From assembly GCA_014802335.1 (NCBI GenBank), contig JAAVCL010000021.1, positions 19,956 through 83,955 of the forward strand: DNA of 64,000 nucleotides. The letters run 5' to 3'. This document shows, in pieces, positions 1-7,530 of the stretch; position 1 is the stretch's first letter; every line of letters begins with the position of its first letter. A model generated the notes under the pieces. That model was not told the DNA's origin and did no database searches. It saw nothing but the letters and a program-made list of their open reading frames with translations. The stretch is from Bacteroides sp. (GTDB taxonomy: Bacteria > Bacteroidota > Bacteroidia > Bacteroidales > Muribaculaceae). The translations under genes were made by a program, and so were the position numbers.

Positions 1-1
1 C

Positions 2-727
2 TCCTCGGCCCATGTTCGCTCTGCATTATCAATTCTTAAGGAAAAGTTCTCGAACATAAGCCTCGACTTGATGTTTGGCCTCCCGGGGCAGACCCTTGAT
101 TCTCTCTCAAAAACCATCTCGGAAATTGTGGATATGCAGCCTCAACATATCTCGGTATATTCTTTAATGTATGAGGAGCGGTCTGCTTTGACAAAACTCA
201 GAGATATGGGTAGGATAGGGGAGATGGCAGAAGATGAGTCTCTTGAAATGTTTAAACTTATTTCTTCTGTCTTGAAGGAAAATGGTTTTGAAAGATATGA
301 AATTTCCAACTATTCCAAACCCGGTTTCCGCTCTTTGCATAATTCATCTTATTGGGCCGGAGTGCCTTATTTAGGACTTGGGCCTGCTGCTCACAGTTAT
401 GACGGAAAGAATACAAGAAAAGCTAATATCGCTGATTTTAAGACTTATCTTGCAGAAATAGAGAAAAATAATACAGCTTATATTGTAGAGAAACTCTCTG
501 ATGAGGAATTGCGCGAGGAAATGATTATGACCCGTCTTCGCACAGCCGAGGGCCTTTCATTATCCCATTTTCGCTCTCGGTTTGGAACGAGCGAAGAGAA
601 TTCTCTTATGAGCAAGGCTTATACGTGGATAAAAACAGGGCATCTTGCTCTTAGTGCCAACGCCGAATTGTCGCTTACCGATAAGGGTGTGATGGTGTCG
701 GATGAAATTATTTCAGATTTATTTTAA
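2..727 (+). CDS. hemW: HemW-like radical SAM protein, 5' truncated by window edge
   Basis: The reading frame is open from base 2, so the gene starts upstream of the window. Only the C-terminal ~241 residues are present, so the radical-SAM CxxxCxxC cluster is missing. The visible part has the HemW-type segment DLMFGLPGQT, then ISVYSLMYEE, then GLGPAAHSYDG, and the C-terminal winged domain (EEMIMTRLRTAEGLSL). HemW proteins are homologous to anaerobic coproporphyrinogen III dehydrogenase, but family members act as heme chaperones that bind heme and deliver it to respiratory proteins. The first ATG in this frame (base 68) lies inside the conserved core and is not the real start. Family assignment is firm; the precise role is from family knowledge. 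Confidence 0.88.
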   Translation, partial: SSAHVRSALSILKEKFSNISLDLMFGLPGQTLDSLSKTISEIVDMQPQHISVYSLMYEERSALTKLRDMGRIGEMAEDESLEMFKLISSVLKENGFERYEISNYSKPGFRSLHNSSYWAGVPYLGLGPAAHSYDGKNTRKANIADFKTYLAEIEKNNTAYIVEKLSDEELREEMIMTRLRTAEGLSLSHFRSRFGTSEENSLMSKAYTWIKTGHLALSANAELSLTDKGVMVSDEIISDLF

Positions 728-743
728 CCGGGATAACGGTATG

Positions 744-763
744 CCGACACAATGTCGGTTTTG
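744..763 (+). terminator. Candidate terminator after hemW
   Basis: A short hairpin CCGAC-acaat-GTCGG is followed by TTTT, 17 bases after the hemW stop codon. The stem is only 5 bp, so this is a modest call. Confidence 0.45.
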
Positions 764-783
764 CACTCAGTTGTTTAAAGCAA

Positions 784-834
784 CATCCACTAAAAATCCT
801 CCCCCCCCCCGGCATTAAGAAATTTTAGTGGATG
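784..834. repeat. Hairpin with a ten-C run in its loop
   Basis: The arms CATCCACTAAAA (784-795) and TTTTAGTGGATG (823-834) are perfectly complementary over 12 bp. The loop contains ten consecutive C bases (801-810). It lies between the convergent ends of hemW and the next minus-strand gene, where a bidirectional terminator would be expected. A C10 tract is prone to slippage and to sequencing error. Confidence 0.6.
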
Positions 835-848
835 ATGCCTAAAGAATG

Positions 849-1499
849 TTATCTGTTTATAATGGGGAGTAGAATGTTTTCGAAGTTTGAACGTGACACT
901 ATTCGATAATGGAAGTGCGTTGAGTCATTGAATTTTTGGCTGTGATGAACTATGTAATTCCCCTCCTTGAATTGTTTTTTCAGCTCTTCCCGGTCTTGTT
1001 CTTCATTTTCGAAATGAATTCCCTTGTTAATAATTACACTGTCAATAACGCTCCACGTCTTTTCCCATTCTTCACCCGAGGGTGGAACTATTCCCTGAAC
1101 ACTTTCTACAAAAGCCGGAAAGAATATGTCGTAAGGGATTATCCCATCTTTCAACAGTGAAAGATTGACCCTATAAAAGTTTCCATGATATCCGGTCTTT
1201 TCATATAGAGGTCCTTCAAACGAGTCTGTTTCCGCGAGTTCCTGTCTTAGATAGCGTCCGGATGCGGCTGTATCTGTAAGAATATGGCCCGGTCCGAAAT
1301 AATCTTGCATGAAATTCTTATAGACGTCCCGATATTGCGATGCGGGATAATGCTTCAGCTGATAATCAAGAGCGTCAGATATGGAATCGGCGGTGGTAGG
1401 ATACTCCTTAACTTCACCTATTTTTGCAGAATGAGATGTGCCTCCAATAATAAGCAGACTCAAGATAATGGCTGCTGAGGCAAGTCTTCCTTTTTTCAT
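849..1499 (-). CDS. Secreted protein of unknown function
   Basis: A 216-residue protein with a typical Sec signal peptide (MKKGR followed by a hydrophobic stretch to about residue 24, cleavage near SHS-AKI). The mature part has a recognisable motif, FMQDYFGPGHILTDTAASG, followed by YHGNFYRVNLSLLKDGIIPYD and a His-containing C-terminus (VHHSQKFND, HFHYRIV). Similar sequences are familiar from Bacteroidales proteomes as hypothetical proteins, but I cannot name a domain. Many aromatic, His and Asp residues suggest a globular periplasmic protein. It is convergent with hemW and shares its direction with the upstream aquaporin gene, from which a hairpin separates it. Confidence 0.7.
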   Translation of the reverse strand: MKKGRLASAAIILSLLIIGGTSHSAKIGEVKEYPTTADSISDALDYQLKHYPASQYRDVYKNFMQDYFGPGHILTDTAASGRYLRQELAETDSFEGPLYEKTGYHGNFYRVNLSLLKDGIIPYDIFFPAFVESVQGIVPPSGEEWEKTWSVIDSVIINKGIHFENEEQDREELKKQFKEGNYIVHHSQKFNDSTHFHYRIVSRSNFENILLPIINR

Positions 1500-1521
1500 T
1501 TATATAGATTAATAATAGCAA

Positions 1522-1546
1522 AGACCCCAGCACCGGGCCGGGGTCT
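1522..1546 (-). terminator. Terminator-like hairpin between aqpZ and the secreted-protein gene
   Basis: Perfect 7-bp arms AGACCCC (1522-1528) and GGGGTCT (1540-1546), with a GC-rich loop, lie immediately 3' of aqpZ on the minus strand. There is no strong T tract, so it may only partly terminate. Confidence 0.5.
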
Positions 1547-1562
1547 GAATAACTTATTTTAA

Positions 1563-2270
1563 TTATCCGACTTGTTGCATGGTTTCATTATCGGTGCGCC
1601 CTTTGAGGATTCCTTTCCAGGTTATGGCTGCTAAAAGAGCACCAACCAGCGGGCCTACCACCATAATCCAGAAATCACCCCATGCTGTGGGAGAAAATAG
1701 AGCGGGACCAAAGCTGCGTGCAGGATTAACGGAGCAATTATCAACAGGAATACCAACGATATTTACCAATCCTAATGCAAGTCCGATTGCAAGTCCGGCG
1801 AATTTGCCGAAACCCAGTTTCTCGTCTGTCGCTCCAAAAATAACAAGTACGAAAAAGAATGTAAATAATATTTCCATAAACAATGCCATTCCGGCAGTAG
1901 CACCGGGTTGCAGCACGTTGGTAGCAAGATTTGAATCTCCGGTGATTCCTCCAAAGTCAAATCCTCCGTCCATATTTACAAACCAATATAGGAATCCGGC
2001 TCCAATCGCAGCTCCGATGAGTTGGCTGATTACGTATCCGCAGAATTCTTTGGTATTCATTTTCCCGGCAACCCACATACCGAAGGATACGGCAGGATTA
2101 ACATGGCAGCCCGATATGTTTCCGATGCAATAGCAAAGACATACCAACACAAGTCCGAAACACAGACCAATTCCTAACACTCCGATTTTCGGCCCTGCCA
2201 AAACAGCGCTTCCACATGCCATAAGCACTAAAAACATAGTGCCAAAGCCTTCTGCTAAATACTTTTTCAT
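1563..2270 (-). CDS. aqpZ: Aquaporin Z-type water channel
   Basis: Major intrinsic protein family, 235 residues with six predicted membrane helices. Both half-helix signatures are intact: HVNPAVSFGMW (NPA at 58-60) and SVNPARSFGPAL (NPA at 182-184), with the selectivity-filter Arg right after the second NPA. The combination of narrow-pore residues and short loops fits water-specific AqpZ rather than a glycerol facilitator, but substrate cannot be proven from sequence. The start at MKKYLAEGFGT gives the usual AqpZ N-terminus. It is transcribed away from the repeat-filled gap upstream. Confidence 0.93.
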   Translation of the reverse strand: MKKYLAEGFGTMFLVLMACGSAVLAGPKIGVLGIGLCFGLVLVCLCYCIGNISGCHVNPAVSFGMWVAGKMNTKEFCGYVISQLIGAAIGAGFLYWFVNMDGGFDFGGITGDSNLATNVLQPGATAGMALFMEILFTFFFVLVIFGATDEKLGFGKFAGLAIGLALGLVNIVGIPVDNCSVNPARSFGPALFSPTAWGDFWIMVVGPLVGALLAAITWKGILKGRTDNETMQQVG

Positions 2271-2457
2271 ACTGTTAAATTTTTTAATAAAAATAATTTA
2301 TCTTATTAACCAAATTATTATCACCTTTGTTCGCGGGCAATATGAAATTCTCTTAAACTGATTGCAAGTTGTGTTTTAAATTCCGGTTTCAAAAGAAATA
2401 TGCGATGCAACCACCGTCCCATTACCGGACGGACGTTACGATTTGTGACCGGACGAG

Positions 2458-2623
2458 TGTAGGGACGTGGCGTGCCACGTCTGAGTAAACATCGTCTCAT
2501 TACCGGACAAATGTAGGGACGTGGCCTGCCACGTCTGAGTAAACATCACCGTATTACCGTCTGAGCAAACACCGCCACATTACCCCGTCGTAACAATCAG
2601 ACGTGGCACGCCACGTCCCTACA
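2458..2623. repeat. Cluster of three palindromic intergenic repeats (family 1)
   Basis: Copies at 2458-2484 (+), 2512-2538 (+) and 2597-2623 (-). Each reads TGTAGG, then the palindrome GACGTGGCGTGCCACGTC (second copy CCT in the centre), then TGA. Copies are joined by related linkers (ATTACCGGAC, GAGTAAACATC). The 555-bp gap between aqpZ and the BlaI-like gene holds this cluster, and downstream of it the operator/promoter region. The same family recurs near 5.1, 10.8, 15.6, 45.8 and 57.0 kb, always between genes. Confidence 0.9.
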
Positions 2624-2712
2624 TTTTGCCGCGCAATTCGTTAGCGCGCGAATGTTTTTACATCACTCATGTGTCAACTCGTGATATGGCAAAACTGTTA
2701 AAATATATTAAT

Positions 2713-2757
2713 AACTATTTTTATAGTTGTATAACTAAATTTTTAGTTATATCTTTG
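2713..2757 (+). promoter_or_regulatory. Two operators and -7 box of the BlaI/M56 operon
   Basis: Two palindromes with identical architecture, AACTA-N6-TAGTT, lie at 2713-2728 (AACTATTTTTATAGTT) and 2733-2748 (AACTAAATTTTTAGTT). Their centres are exactly 20 bp apart, about two helical turns. The second abuts the Bacteroidota-type -7 box TATCTTTG (2750-2757). BlaI/MecI repressors bind such dyads as dimers over their own promoter, so these are the expected autoregulatory operators. The sites are seen directly; binding is inferred. Confidence 0.72.
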
Positions 2758-2773
2758 CTCATCCAAAGTATAC

Positions 2774-2795
2774 GTAAAAAGTTTAAACGACTTTA
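2774..2795 (+). repeat. Copy of the recurrent AAAAAGTTTAAACGACTT motif
   Basis: GTAAAAAGTTTAAACGACTT (from 2774) lies in the leader of the BlaI-like gene, about 30 bases before its ATG. The 18-base core also occurs near 44.15 kb and, inverted, near 63.86 kb, with degenerate copies at 19.28, 48.65 and 61.93 kb. Confidence 0.6.
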
Positions 2796-2825
2796 TAGTT
2801 GATTTGATCGGCTAATATTAAGATT

Positions 2826-3209
2826 ATGAAAAAAGAACGGAAAAAGCTTACTCCGAAAGAGGAAATAATAATGAGTTGTTTCTGGCAAAACGGCCCGATG
2901 TTTGTTCGTGAGGTAATGGACAAACTTGACGACCCCAAACCGCATTTCAACACCGTTTCAACCTTCGTAAGGGGGCTTGAGGCCAAAGGCTGGCTTGGTC
3001 ATGAGAATGTGGGTAATTCTTACAGATATTTTCCATTGGTTGACAGTTCGCAGTGGCGTGAAAATTCATTAGGTAAAATTGTCGATAAATTTTTCGGCCG
3101 CTCATATTTAAAGTTCGTATCTGCTTTGGTGGAAGAAGAAAAAATAACCACTTCCGAACTTAAGGACTTGATAGAATCAATAGAAAAGCAAAAGAAATCG
3201 CAATCCTAA
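2826..3209 (+). CDS. BlaI/MecI-family transcriptional repressor
   Basis: 127 residues, the usual length for the family. An N-terminal winged helix (LTPKEEIIMSCFWQNGPMFV, then VREVMDKL, then HFNTVSTFVRGLEAKGWL) precedes a C-terminal dimerisation helix pair (FVSALVEEEKITTSELKDL). BlaI-type repressors are inactivated when the partner M56 sensor is triggered, often by cell-wall damage or beta-lactams. Eighteen bases separate it from the M56 gene, so the two form an operon. Tandem operators over its promoter point to autoregulation. Which genes besides its own operon it controls is not visible here. Confidence 0.9.
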   Translation: MKKERKKLTPKEEIIMSCFWQNGPMFVREVMDKLDDPKPHFNTVSTFVRGLEAKGWLGHENVGNSYRYFPLVDSSQWRENSLGKIVDKFFGRSYLKFVSALVEEEKITTSELKDLIESIEKQKKSQS

Positions 3210-3227
3210 TCTATTCTTTATTAATAC

Positions 3228-4844
3228 ATGCTTATGGGTATATTTCTTACATATATACTTCAAGTTGCAGTTATAATGAATATACTCTGCTTAGTCTATA
3301 AGTGGCTTATATCCGACACAACTTTCTTTGCCCTCAACCGAGTTATGCTCATGTTAATTTATGCATTCTCCTGGTTGTTGCCGTTATTTTTGAATATAAA
3401 CTGGCAGGTTGAAACTGTATCTGAAATTGAGGTTGATTTCGGGCAATTGGAAGTAGTTGGAATTGCATCTCCGGCCCCGGCATCTGATTATTCCGGCTAT
3501 ATCCGCGTCTCGATGTGGGTGTATTTGGCCGGGGTAGTAATTACCGGACTTTGGGTTATTGTGGGAGTTATTCGGCTCTCGGCCATAGTTAAGGCAGGTG
3601 TTTTCAGCAAAAAAATCGGTCGTTTCACTGAACTTATATGTGCCAAAGCTCCCGGGCCTTTCAGCTGGTGGAAATACATTGTGCTCCGTCCGCAGGATAT
3701 GGGAGAGAATTATGACATGATTGTCACCCACGAACTCGCTCATCTTAAACTCCGCCACGGATTTGACCTGATACTTGCCCAATTATCTTTGATTTTTCAA
3801 TGGTTTTCCCCCGCCTCATGGATACTGATGCGGTCAATAAAAGAAAATCATGAATATCAGGTGGATAAGATAGCAAGTGGTGCGGATCCTTATAGATACC
3901 AAATGATGCTAATAAAAATGACTGCCGGCACAAGATTGCCCCTCCTTGCCGACAGTCTTAATCACAGTAAACTTAAAAAACGTCTGACTATGATGATGAC
4001 TAAAAAAACTTCTTCGTCGCGTCGTTTCGCGACCATGGCGCTCCCCGTAGTTGCGGCAGTGGCCTTCGTTGCTCTTTCTCAGCCTTCCGTTGCCCGGATT
4101 GCCGATATGGTGAGCTCAACTTCTATCTTGCCCCTGTCTTCGGTGGCGACAGACAAAGTTAGTAATTCTTATTCTTCTGTGCAAATGGCAGAATCAGCAG
4201 TTGATGTTGCTGCCCCTTCGCAGAGTGTGGATGAAAACACTCCCGTGGATTCAAAAAATGCCGATATGACTCCTTCTGTTGCAACCGACTCGGGAGCAGA
4301 GGACACTCCTGTGGCCCGGGACAATACTTCCGAGAAAGCTGAAAAAGCAAAACCTGCTATTTTCATTGACGGAGTTCTTTATAAAGGAGACTTAAACAGT
4401 ATCTCAAGCGATGATGTTGCTTCGATGGTAGTTGTAAAAAACGATCCTGAATATCCGCAAGGCAAGATAATGGTAAAAACAAAAAATTCAAATTGGAATA
4501 TTCCAAATGCCAACAATGAATCACAAACATATCTCGTTACTAATGAAAAAATAGCAGAATATAAAGGGGGGCAGAAGGAGCTGATGTCTTTCCTTGCAAA
4601 GAACATCAAGTGTCCTGAAAACCTGGAAAAAATGCAGCGCGTTATCGTTCAGTTCACCATAGAACAGGACGGCACCGTCAACAATGCAAGAATTGTGAGA
4701 GGTGGTGACGATGCTTGCAATGAAGAGGCTCTTAAGGTCGTGAATATGACCTCGGGTAACTGGATTCCGGGTCAAAATGATGGTAAGCCTGTAGCGACTC
4801 AATTCACACTTCCCATTAATTTCAAACCTGAAGTATCAGAATAA
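3228..4844 (+). CDS. M56 (BlaR1-like) membrane metallopeptidase with TonB-type C-terminal domain
   Basis: 538 residues. Residues ~1-120 form three to four membrane helices. The zinc-peptidase motif HELAH is at 168-172, followed by KLRHGFD and a further hydrophobic segment (ILAQLSLIFQWF). The NHEYQVDKIAS segment supplies the downstream Glu ligand region. After a membrane helix near 270-285 comes a long Ser/Ala/Asp-rich linker, and residues ~450-538 are a TonB-C/energy-transducer-like fold (YKGGQKELMSFL... IVQFTIEQDGTVNNARIVRG). BlaR1 homologues sense envelope stress and lead to loss of BlaI repression. The periplasmic TonB-C-like end replaces the penicillin-binding domain of classical BlaR1, so the signal is probably not beta-lactam binding. 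Confidence 0.88.
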   Translation: MLMGIFLTYILQVAVIMNILCLVYKWLISDTTFFALNRVMLMLIYAFSWLLPLFLNINWQVETVSEIEVDFGQLEVVGIASPAPASDYSGYIRVSMWVYLAGVVITGLWVIVGVIRLSAIVKAGVFSKKIGRFTELICAKAPGPFSWWKYIVLRPQDMGENYDMIVTHELAHLKLRHGFDLILAQLSLIFQWFSPASWILMRSIKENHEYQVDKIASGADPYRYQMMLIKMTAGTRLPLLADSLNHSKLKKRLTMMMTKKTSSSRRFATMALPVVAAVAFVALSQPSVARIADMVSSTSILPLSSVATDKVSNSYSSVQMAESAVDVAAPSQSVDENTPVDSKNADMTPSVATDSGAEDTPVARDNTSEKAEKAKPAIFIDGVLYKGDLNSISSDDVASMVVVKNDPEYPQGKIMVKTKNSNWNIPNANNESQTYLVTNEKIAEYKGGQKELMSFLAKNIKCPENLEKMQRVIVQFTIEQDGTVNNARIVRGGDDACNEEALKVVNMTSGNWIPGQNDGKPVATQFTLPINFKPEVSE

Positions 4845-4941
4845 AAATCAGATAACTTAAATAATTAAAAAATAATTATATAAGCATATCTTGAAATTGC
4901 TATGACTCATTGTTGAGTCTTTTTGAAATGATTTTGAATTG

Positions 4942-4977
4942 TTCCTCGGTCGTTTAGCCCGTTAAACGACCGAGGAA
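4942..4977 (+). terminator. Strong hairpin downstream of the M56 gene
   Basis: Perfect 15-bp arms: TTCCTCGGTCGTTTA (4942-4956) and TAAACGACCGAGGAA (4963-4977), with loop GCCCGT. There is no following T run, so it could terminate, stabilise the mRNA end, or be another repeat hairpin. Confidence 0.5.
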
Positions 4978-5084
4978 TAATTACATAGATAAGCAGCTCT
5001 TAGAATTAGTTTATATTGAAGTAATTTTTGTGACTATGTTACTTTTCGGTCTTTAATCAAAAAACGTAAAATATCATCGACAAA

Positions 5085-5148
5085 TGTAGGGACATGGCGT
5101 GCCATGTATGATCATTGCGGTGTTCCCTCAGACGTGGCACGCCCTACA
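5085..5148. repeat. Family 1 palindromic repeats, one intact and one deleted copy
   Basis: A plus copy at 5085-5111 has the core GACATGGCGTGCCATGTA. A minus copy at 5128-5148 has lost six bases (ACGTCC) of one arm. The rest of the 517-bp gap between the M56 gene and dapF holds the hairpin at 4942 and the dapF promoter; I see no gene in it. Confidence 0.85.
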
Positions 5149-5295
5149 CTTGTCCGGTAATGGGACGTCCTTACACTCGTCGGAACGTTCCGGCACTCGC
5201 CTTTCTCAATTCCCAAATCAATTCAAAAAAATTCCTGAAAATAAGCATAATCGATTTCCAGGAGCTGCTTAAAATATAAAATATTTCTACCGCTG

Positions 5296-5328
5296 TTTGA
5301 AAAGAATGAAATTATTTTATTAAATTTG
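5296..5328 (+). promoter_or_regulatory. Promoter of dapF-dapL
   Basis: TTTG (5296-5299) and TAAATTTG (5321-5328), separated by 21 bp, match the Bacteroidota housekeeping sigma consensus (-33 TTTG, -7 TAnnTTTG, 19-21 bp). Transcription would begin near 5335, leaving a short leader before the ATG at 5362. Confidence 0.75.
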
Positions 5329-5361
5329 CATTATGGAAAGTGTTTTTTAAACGTATCTATA

Positions 5362-6219
5362 ATGGAACACTCTAAAAATACTATTGCTTTCTCCAAAATG
5401 CATGGTGCCGGCAACGACTATATTTATATCGATGCCACAAAGCAAATCCCCTCTGATTTATCGGATCTTGCCCGTAAAATGAGCGATGTCCATTTTGGCA
5501 TCGGTTCAGACGGCCTCGTCGCTATTTTAAATTCCGATGTGGCCGATTTTCGTATGCGTATGTTTAATTCCGACGGTTCGGAAGCTGAAATGTGTGGTAA
5601 CGCCACACGTTGCATCGCTAAGTATGTATATGAAAAAGGACTTACCGATAAGACAACGATTACTCTTGAAACTCTTGCAGGTGTAAAAATACTTTATCTC
5701 TCTGTAAGTAACGGCGTGGTCGATTCAGTTACTGTTGATATGGGTGCGCCCCAACTTAAGCCGGAACTGGTGCCTGTGTCCTCAGCTAATACGGAGGTCA
5801 AAATAGCCGAAATTGAAACAATCGGTAATAAAACCTATAAAATCACCGGCGTGAGCATGGGCAATCCCCATGCCGTGATTTTTGTAGATGATATTACTGA
5901 TGAAATGGTGCTCGAAGAAGGGCCAGTGCTTGAAGTTGCAGAGATCTTTCCGCGCAAGGCCAATATTGAATTTGCCAAGGTGATTGACCGCAATAAAATC
6001 GAAATGCGTGTTTGGGAACGAGGCACAGGCGAGACCTTTGCATGCGGCACCGGGGCGTGTGCCACCGCTGTGGCCGGAGTGTTGAACGGACTCACCGACC
6101 GAAAAGTTGAACTGAAACTTAAGGGCGGATCTCTATTCATTAATTGGGATGAAGAGACTGGCCATGTTTTAATGACAGGCCCTGCTGCATTTATTTGCGA
6201 CGGGGTGTTTTACTTATGA
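5362..6219 (+). CDS. dapF: Diaminopimelate epimerase
   Basis: Interconverts LL- and meso-diaminopimelate, for peptidoglycan and lysine, using two cysteines as acid/base. Both are present: MCGNATRC (Cys78) and ETFACGTGACA (Cys228). The start-of-fold motif KMHGAGNDY, and GIGSDGLV, are also intact. Length 285 residues, normal for the family. I place the start at 5362 (MEHSKNTIAF) because the reading frame upstream begins with a TTG inside the -7 promoter box. It is 7 bases upstream of dapL, so the two consecutive pathway enzymes are co-transcribed. Confidence 0.95.
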   Translation: MEHSKNTIAFSKMHGAGNDYIYIDATKQIPSDLSDLARKMSDVHFGIGSDGLVAILNSDVADFRMRMFNSDGSEAEMCGNATRCIAKYVYEKGLTDKTTITLETLAGVKILYLSVSNGVVDSVTVDMGAPQLKPELVPVSSANTEVKIAEIETIGNKTYKITGVSMGNPHAVIFVDDITDEMVLEEGPVLEVAEIFPRKANIEFAKVIDRNKIEMRVWERGTGETFACGTGACATAVAGVLNGLTDRKVELKLKGGSLFINWDEETGHVLMTGPAAFICDGVFYL

Positions 6220-6226
6220 TTTTAAG

Positions 6227-7456
6227 ATGAGAATAAACGATAATTTTGAAAAAATGCCCGAGTCGTATCTCTTCTCGACCGTGGCTGCCAAACTAAGAAA
6301 GTTCCGCGAAGATAATCCCGGTGTAGAGGTCATCAGAATGGATATCGGTGATGTCACTCTGCCCATTCCTTCGGCTGCTTTGATTGCGATGCACAAGGCT
6401 GTTGATGACATGGCTGATAAAAGCTCTTTTCATGGATATGGTCCCGAACAAGGATACGATTTTCTCAGAAAGGCTGTTGCCGAAAACGACTATGCCTCCC
6501 GCGGAGTGCAAATCACACCTGAAGAAATTTTCATTTCAGACGGTGCGAAATCAGATCTCGGTAACCTTGGAGACATTTATTCAAAAGACTCTGTGATTGC
6601 CGTGGCCGATCCCGGATACCCCGTTTATGTTGATGCTAATGTTATTGACGGCAGGGGAGGTGAACTTATAAATGGCAAATGGAGTAACTTTGTTTATTTG
6701 GAAGGAAACGAACGCAATGGGTTCAAACCCGAACCCCCTGCGCAACATGCCGATGTTATATTCTTATGCTCGCCTTCAAACCCGACAGGGTCTGCGTTCA
6801 CTCGCAATGAACTTAAGGCCTGGATTGACTATGCTCTTGACAATAGCGCTCTCATAATCTACGACTCGGCTTATTGTGCGTATATTACTGATAGCGACAT
6901 TCCTCACTCGATTTACGAGATTGAAGGTGCCCGCAAATGTGCTATTGAAGTGCGAAGCTTCTCAAAAACCGCGGGATTCACCGGACTTAGATGTGGTTAC
7001 ACTGTGGTTCCCACCGAACTCACGGGCCTTGATGAAAAGGGTAGGGAAGTGTCATTGCGTAAGTTGTGGTTAAGACGTCAGACCACCAAGTTTAACGGTG
7101 CAAGCTATATAATTCAGCGTGGTGCAGAGGCTCTTTACTCGCCCGAAGGCAAGCTGGAAGTGAAACAAAATGTTGATTACTACCTTGCCAATGCGCGTCT
7201 GATTCGCCAAACTATGAGCAAAGCCGGATTCACTGTGTTCGGTGGCGAGAATTCTCCTTATATTTGGGTAAAATCTCCATCGGGAGAATCTTCCTGGGAT
7301 CTGTTCGAGAAACTTCTTCGCGAAGTCAACATTTCCTGTACGCCCGGCGTAGGATTCGGTGATGCCGGTGAAGGTTACATAAGACTCACAGGATTCAACT
7401 CAACTGCCAACACCGAGCTTGCCATGAAAAGGATTATAGCCTTTTTTAATAAATAA
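6227..7456 (+). CDS. dapL: LL-diaminopimelate aminotransferase
   Basis: PLP-dependent class I/II aminotransferase, 409 residues, close to the typical DapL length. It converts tetrahydrodipicolinate directly to LL-diaminopimelate, bypassing the succinyl/acetyl steps. The PLP lysine is in SFSKTAGFTG (Lys247), with CSPSNPTG and YDSAYCAYI before it and a C-terminal GEGYIRLTGF substrate-carboxylate Arg region. N-terminal INDNFEKMPESYLF is characteristic of DapL. Pairing with dapF supports the assignment over other aminotransferases. Confidence 0.95.
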   Translation: MRINDNFEKMPESYLFSTVAAKLRKFREDNPGVEVIRMDIGDVTLPIPSAALIAMHKAVDDMADKSSFHGYGPEQGYDFLRKAVAENDYASRGVQITPEEIFISDGAKSDLGNLGDIYSKDSVIAVADPGYPVYVDANVIDGRGGELINGKWSNFVYLEGNERNGFKPEPPAQHADVIFLCSPSNPTGSAFTRNELKAWIDYALDNSALIIYDSAYCAYITDSDIPHSIYEIEGARKCAIEVRSFSKTAGFTGLRCGYTVVPTELTGLDEKGREVSLRKLWLRRQTTKFNGASYIIQRGAEALYSPEGKLEVKQNVDYYLANARLIRQTMSKAGFTVFGGENSPYIWVKSPSGESSWDLFEKLLREVNISCTPGVGFGDAGEGYIRLTGFNSTANTELAMKRIIAFFNK

Positions 7457-7461
7457 TGATA

Positions 7462-7487
7462 AAAAGGGGGGCAATAGCCTCCCTTTT
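7462..7487 (+). terminator. Terminator-like hairpin after dapL
   Basis: Arms AAAAGGGGGG and CCTCCCTTTT pair with one mismatch and end in TTTT directly after the dapL stop codon. This separates the dap operon from glnN. Confidence 0.6.
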
Positions 7488-7530
7488 ACAATTGAAAACA
7501 ATTACTCTGTAATTATATATCAGAATAAAT

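Noticed and set aside
1579..2133. Plus-strand frame of 184 codons opposite aqpZ
   Set aside because: Shadow of the aquaporin gene; residues are Ser/Pro/Ile-rich with no fold pattern.
2458..2623. CRISPR array
   Set aside because: Repeats are palindromic, occur in both orientations and have unequal, related linkers. No cas genes are in the window.
5326..5361. Upstream TTG start for dapF
   Set aside because: It falls inside the -7 promoter box, before the expected transcription start.
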